From the NCBI GenBank assembly GCA_014384665.1, contig JACNFI010000056.1, forward strand, positions 1 to 6,163: 6,163 bases of DNA, in the 5' to 3' direction. The notes beneath the pieces were generated by a model. It was not told the origin of the DNA, searched no databases, and was given only the letters and a program-made list of their open reading frames with translations. Made by a program: the position numbers and the translations under genes. The DNA comes from Candidatus Cloacimonadota bacterium (GTDB lineage: Bacteria; Cloacimonadota; Cloacimonadia; JGIOTU-2). Shown here piece by piece: positions 4,596 to 6,163 of this stretch. Within the stretch, counting starts at the first letter, position 1; every line of letters starts with the position of its first letter.

Positions 4596-6163
4596 TCATC
4601 TCTTGATTATAATCATCTTCTTGATAAATGTCTTATCCTTGGTTGATAATTTATAGAAGTAAATACCAGAAGACATAGCTTTTGAATTCCATTCAATTTG
4701 CTTTCTACCTGCTGACTCAACACCATTAACAAGCTCTTTTACAAGTTGTCCTCTTACATTATAAATCTGAATAGTAACATGAGTATCTTTGGGTAAATCA
4801 TATCTAATAAGAGTATTGGAACTAAACGGATTCGGATAGTTTGAATAAAGTGCAAACTTATCTGGAAGAGATTGAACTACATTGACTTCTAATCTTCGTG
4901 TAATTATTTCATTACTTTCAGAATCTATTACTTTAAAGCCACCAGATGCTTCTGTCTCATTAACATCAAACTTGGTGAAGTAAACATCTGTTTTGCTTCC
5001 AACTGCACCAATAATATCAAACTCTATAAATACAACAGTTCCTTTTTCTGCGATTAAATTTTTAAGAGCATAAATCACCATTTTTCCATCTTTAAGATTA
5101 GTTTCTGTTGCATAATCTTTCTTATCAAGAATTCCTTCATCAAGAATTAATCCTGTCAATTGTAATACTTCTGGATTAAATGAAATACAAATATCAATAC
5201 CTTCTATCTGTCTTGCTTCTTCTATTACAATTGGAATTTTTAATGTAGAGTTTATGTTTGTCTCAATTTCAATTGCTTCAAATGCTTCAGAAGAAAGTAT
5301 CTCTCTACTATCTGGTGGCCAGTTACCTGATACATCTCCCAGTATTATGCCAAAGAAGTCTTGGTCTATCAGGTCAGATTCTAATGGAGCATAGTAATAT
5401 GTATTTTCATATACTATTGGCTCCCAATCAGGACAATCTAAAATCAATTCTACAGGAAATACCCATTCAATATCTTCAGGATTCATTGCATCTATTAGAC
5501 CGACAGAGTTTCTTGCTACTCTAGAAGCATCCATTCCACTTGTAAAACCGTTCAAAGAAACATCTGATGCTATCCATTGCATACAATTAAATGAATATAA
5601 GCCTACAGAAAACCTTGCTATTCTGGAAGCATCCAGTCCACTTAATACGACAGGGCCAGTATATGGCTCTGATCCTGATTCAAAAAAACCTTCTGGAATA
5701 GGTTCAAACAAGTATTCTCCAAATTCATCTGTCGTTGCAGTATAAAATAATAAATCTCCAGTAATATTCACATCTACATTTGGAACAGGAGCAAGACCAT
5801 CATAGTAGCCGATAAATCCAGAAATATCAAAGGTACATGGAACTACGGTAAAATATCCATCATCTAGAGCAGCTGGAGTTTCATTTACCTCTCCAAAGGT
5901 AAATGCCAGATCTGAGGAAGTTCCTTCTTCTCCTACAACATCAAATTCAAGATAGGCTATTATTCCATCACCAGTGTATAAATCTCCTTGAGCATAAAAT
6001 ACAAGCCTAATTTCTCCATCTACCTCAGTATTTGCAAAGAATCCATAATCCCAATCTTCTAATACTCCACCTTCTAATGTTGCTCCTGTGGCATCTAATA
6101 CAGTTTCATCAAATGTTATAGTTATATTGATTCCCTCTATTTCTATTTCATCTGGATTGTTTA
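4596..6163 (-). CDS. Secreted cohesin-dockerin-cohesin protein with T9SS sorting domain, partial
   Basis: The frame stays open to the window edge, so the N-terminus is missing and 521 residues are visible; the GTG at 5771 is internal, not the start. Visible residues 1-105 look like a cohesin domain (INITITFDETVLDATG, then IIAYLEFDVVGEEG). Residues 108-160 are a carboxypeptidase-regulatory-like beta domain (SGFIGYYDGLAPVPNVDVNI, FGEYLFEPIPEG). Residues 165-223 are a dockerin-type module with duplicated DASRIARFSVGL and DASRVARNSVGL; the second loop has Asp200, Ser202, Asn204, Gly205 and Asp211 in EF-hand spacing. ILGDVSGNWP follows (273-282). Residues 295-415 form a second cohesin (IPIVIEEA, FNPEVLQLTG, VVFIEFDIIGAVG). 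Residues 430-521 are a type A T9SS sorting domain (NYPNPFSSNTLIRYDLP, IYNVRGQLV, SGIYFYKL, KKMIIIKR). The protein is probably exported and cell-surface attached. It shows no catalytic domain, so a structural or adaptor role is likely (inference). Confidence 0.88.
   Translation of the reverse strand, partial: NNPDEIEIEGINITITFDETVLDATGATLEGGVLEDWDYGFFANTEVDGEIRLVFYAQGDLYTGDGIIAYLEFDVVGEEGTSSDLAFTFGEVNETPAALDDGYFTVVPCTFDISGFIGYYDGLAPVPNVDVNITGDLLFYTATTDEFGEYLFEPIPEGFFESGSEPYTGPVVLSGLDASRIARFSVGLYSFNCMQWIASDVSLNGFTSGMDASRVARNSVGLIDAMNPEDIEWVFPVELILDCPDWEPIVYENTYYYAPLESDLIDQDFFGIILGDVSGNWPPDSREILSSEAFEAIEIETNINSTLKIPIVIEEARQIEGIDICISFNPEVLQLTGLILDEGILDKKDYATETNLKDGKMVIYALKNLIAEKGTVVFIEFDIIGAVGSKTDVYFTKFDVNETEASGGFKVIDSESNEIITRRLEVNVVQSLPDKFALYSNYPNPFSSNTLIRYDLPKDTHVTIQIYNVRGQLVKELVNGVESAGRKQIEWNSKAMSSGIYFYKLSTKDKTFIKKMIIIKR
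5496..5633 (-). repeat. Internal duplication in the dockerin-type module
   Basis: Two 36-base units, 5598-5633 (DASRIARFSVGL) and 5496-5531 (DASRVARNSVGL), match at 27 of 36 bases and are 34 codons apart. This is the paired F-hand arrangement of dockerin type I. Only the second unit is preceded by an intact calcium-loop pattern; the matching positions before the first unit read P-Y-T-G-P and lack acidic ligands. Confidence 0.75.

Noticed and set aside
4462..4656. 64-codon plus-strand frame
   Set aside because: It runs through the intrinsic terminator and into the 3' end of the sorting-domain gene, with no coding evidence.
5258..5524. 88-codon plus-strand frame
   Set aside because: It lies fully inside the cohesin/dockerin gene on the opposite strand and matches no recognisable protein.
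4596..5771. Start of the cohesin/dockerin gene at the GTG at 5771
   Set aside because: The frame stays open upstream to the window edge and encodes the first half of the regulatory-like domain and a complete-looking cohesin, so this GTG is an internal Val codon.

Overview
The window is AT-rich bacterial DNA and every supported gene is on the minus strand. The clearest clue to the organism is the last gene in the window (4596-6163). It ends in a type A C-terminal sorting domain of the type IX secretion system, which places the host among the Bacteroidota/FCB-related phyla. The intergenic repeats (CCCGAT words and the TGTCATTCTGA...GAAGAATCT palindrome), the AT bias and the cohesin-rich secreted protein make me favour a Cloacimonadota-like lineage. 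That assignment is an inference from style, not from a marker gene.

Layout from left to right. Positions 1-391 hold the N-terminal part of an exported PDZ-domain protein that runs off the window. Positions 392-996 have no convincing gene: an AT-rich stretch with short palindromes, then a dense composite of structured repeats (about 796-994) ending at the next stop codon. Positions 997-2049 encode a soluble, highly charged coiled-coil protein of unknown function with its own near-consensus promoter. Positions 2050-2303 carry that promoter, a 27-bp-arm inverted repeat and a short tandem heptamer repeat. Positions 2304-4433 are a two-gene operon read right to left: a CPA2-type cation:proton antiporter, then, 24 bases later, a PTS EIIA domain fused to what reads as a PII-like domain. 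A clean intrinsic terminator (4521-4560) separates this operon from the gene at 4596-6163. That gene encodes the C-terminal 521 residues of a secreted protein with the order cohesin, carboxypeptidase-regulatory-like domain, dockerin, cohesin, T9SS sorting domain.

How the parts may work together. In the antiporter operon, a phosphorylatable EIIA domain and a PII-type effector-sensing domain share one soluble polypeptide encoded next to a membrane ion antiporter. The simplest model is a regulator that links phosphorelay or nucleotide state to proton/cation exchange. The secreted protein carries both halves of the classical cohesin-dockerin pair, so it could self-associate or act as an adaptor at the cell surface. 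These two are the most interesting items. Neither function is shown by the sequence alone.
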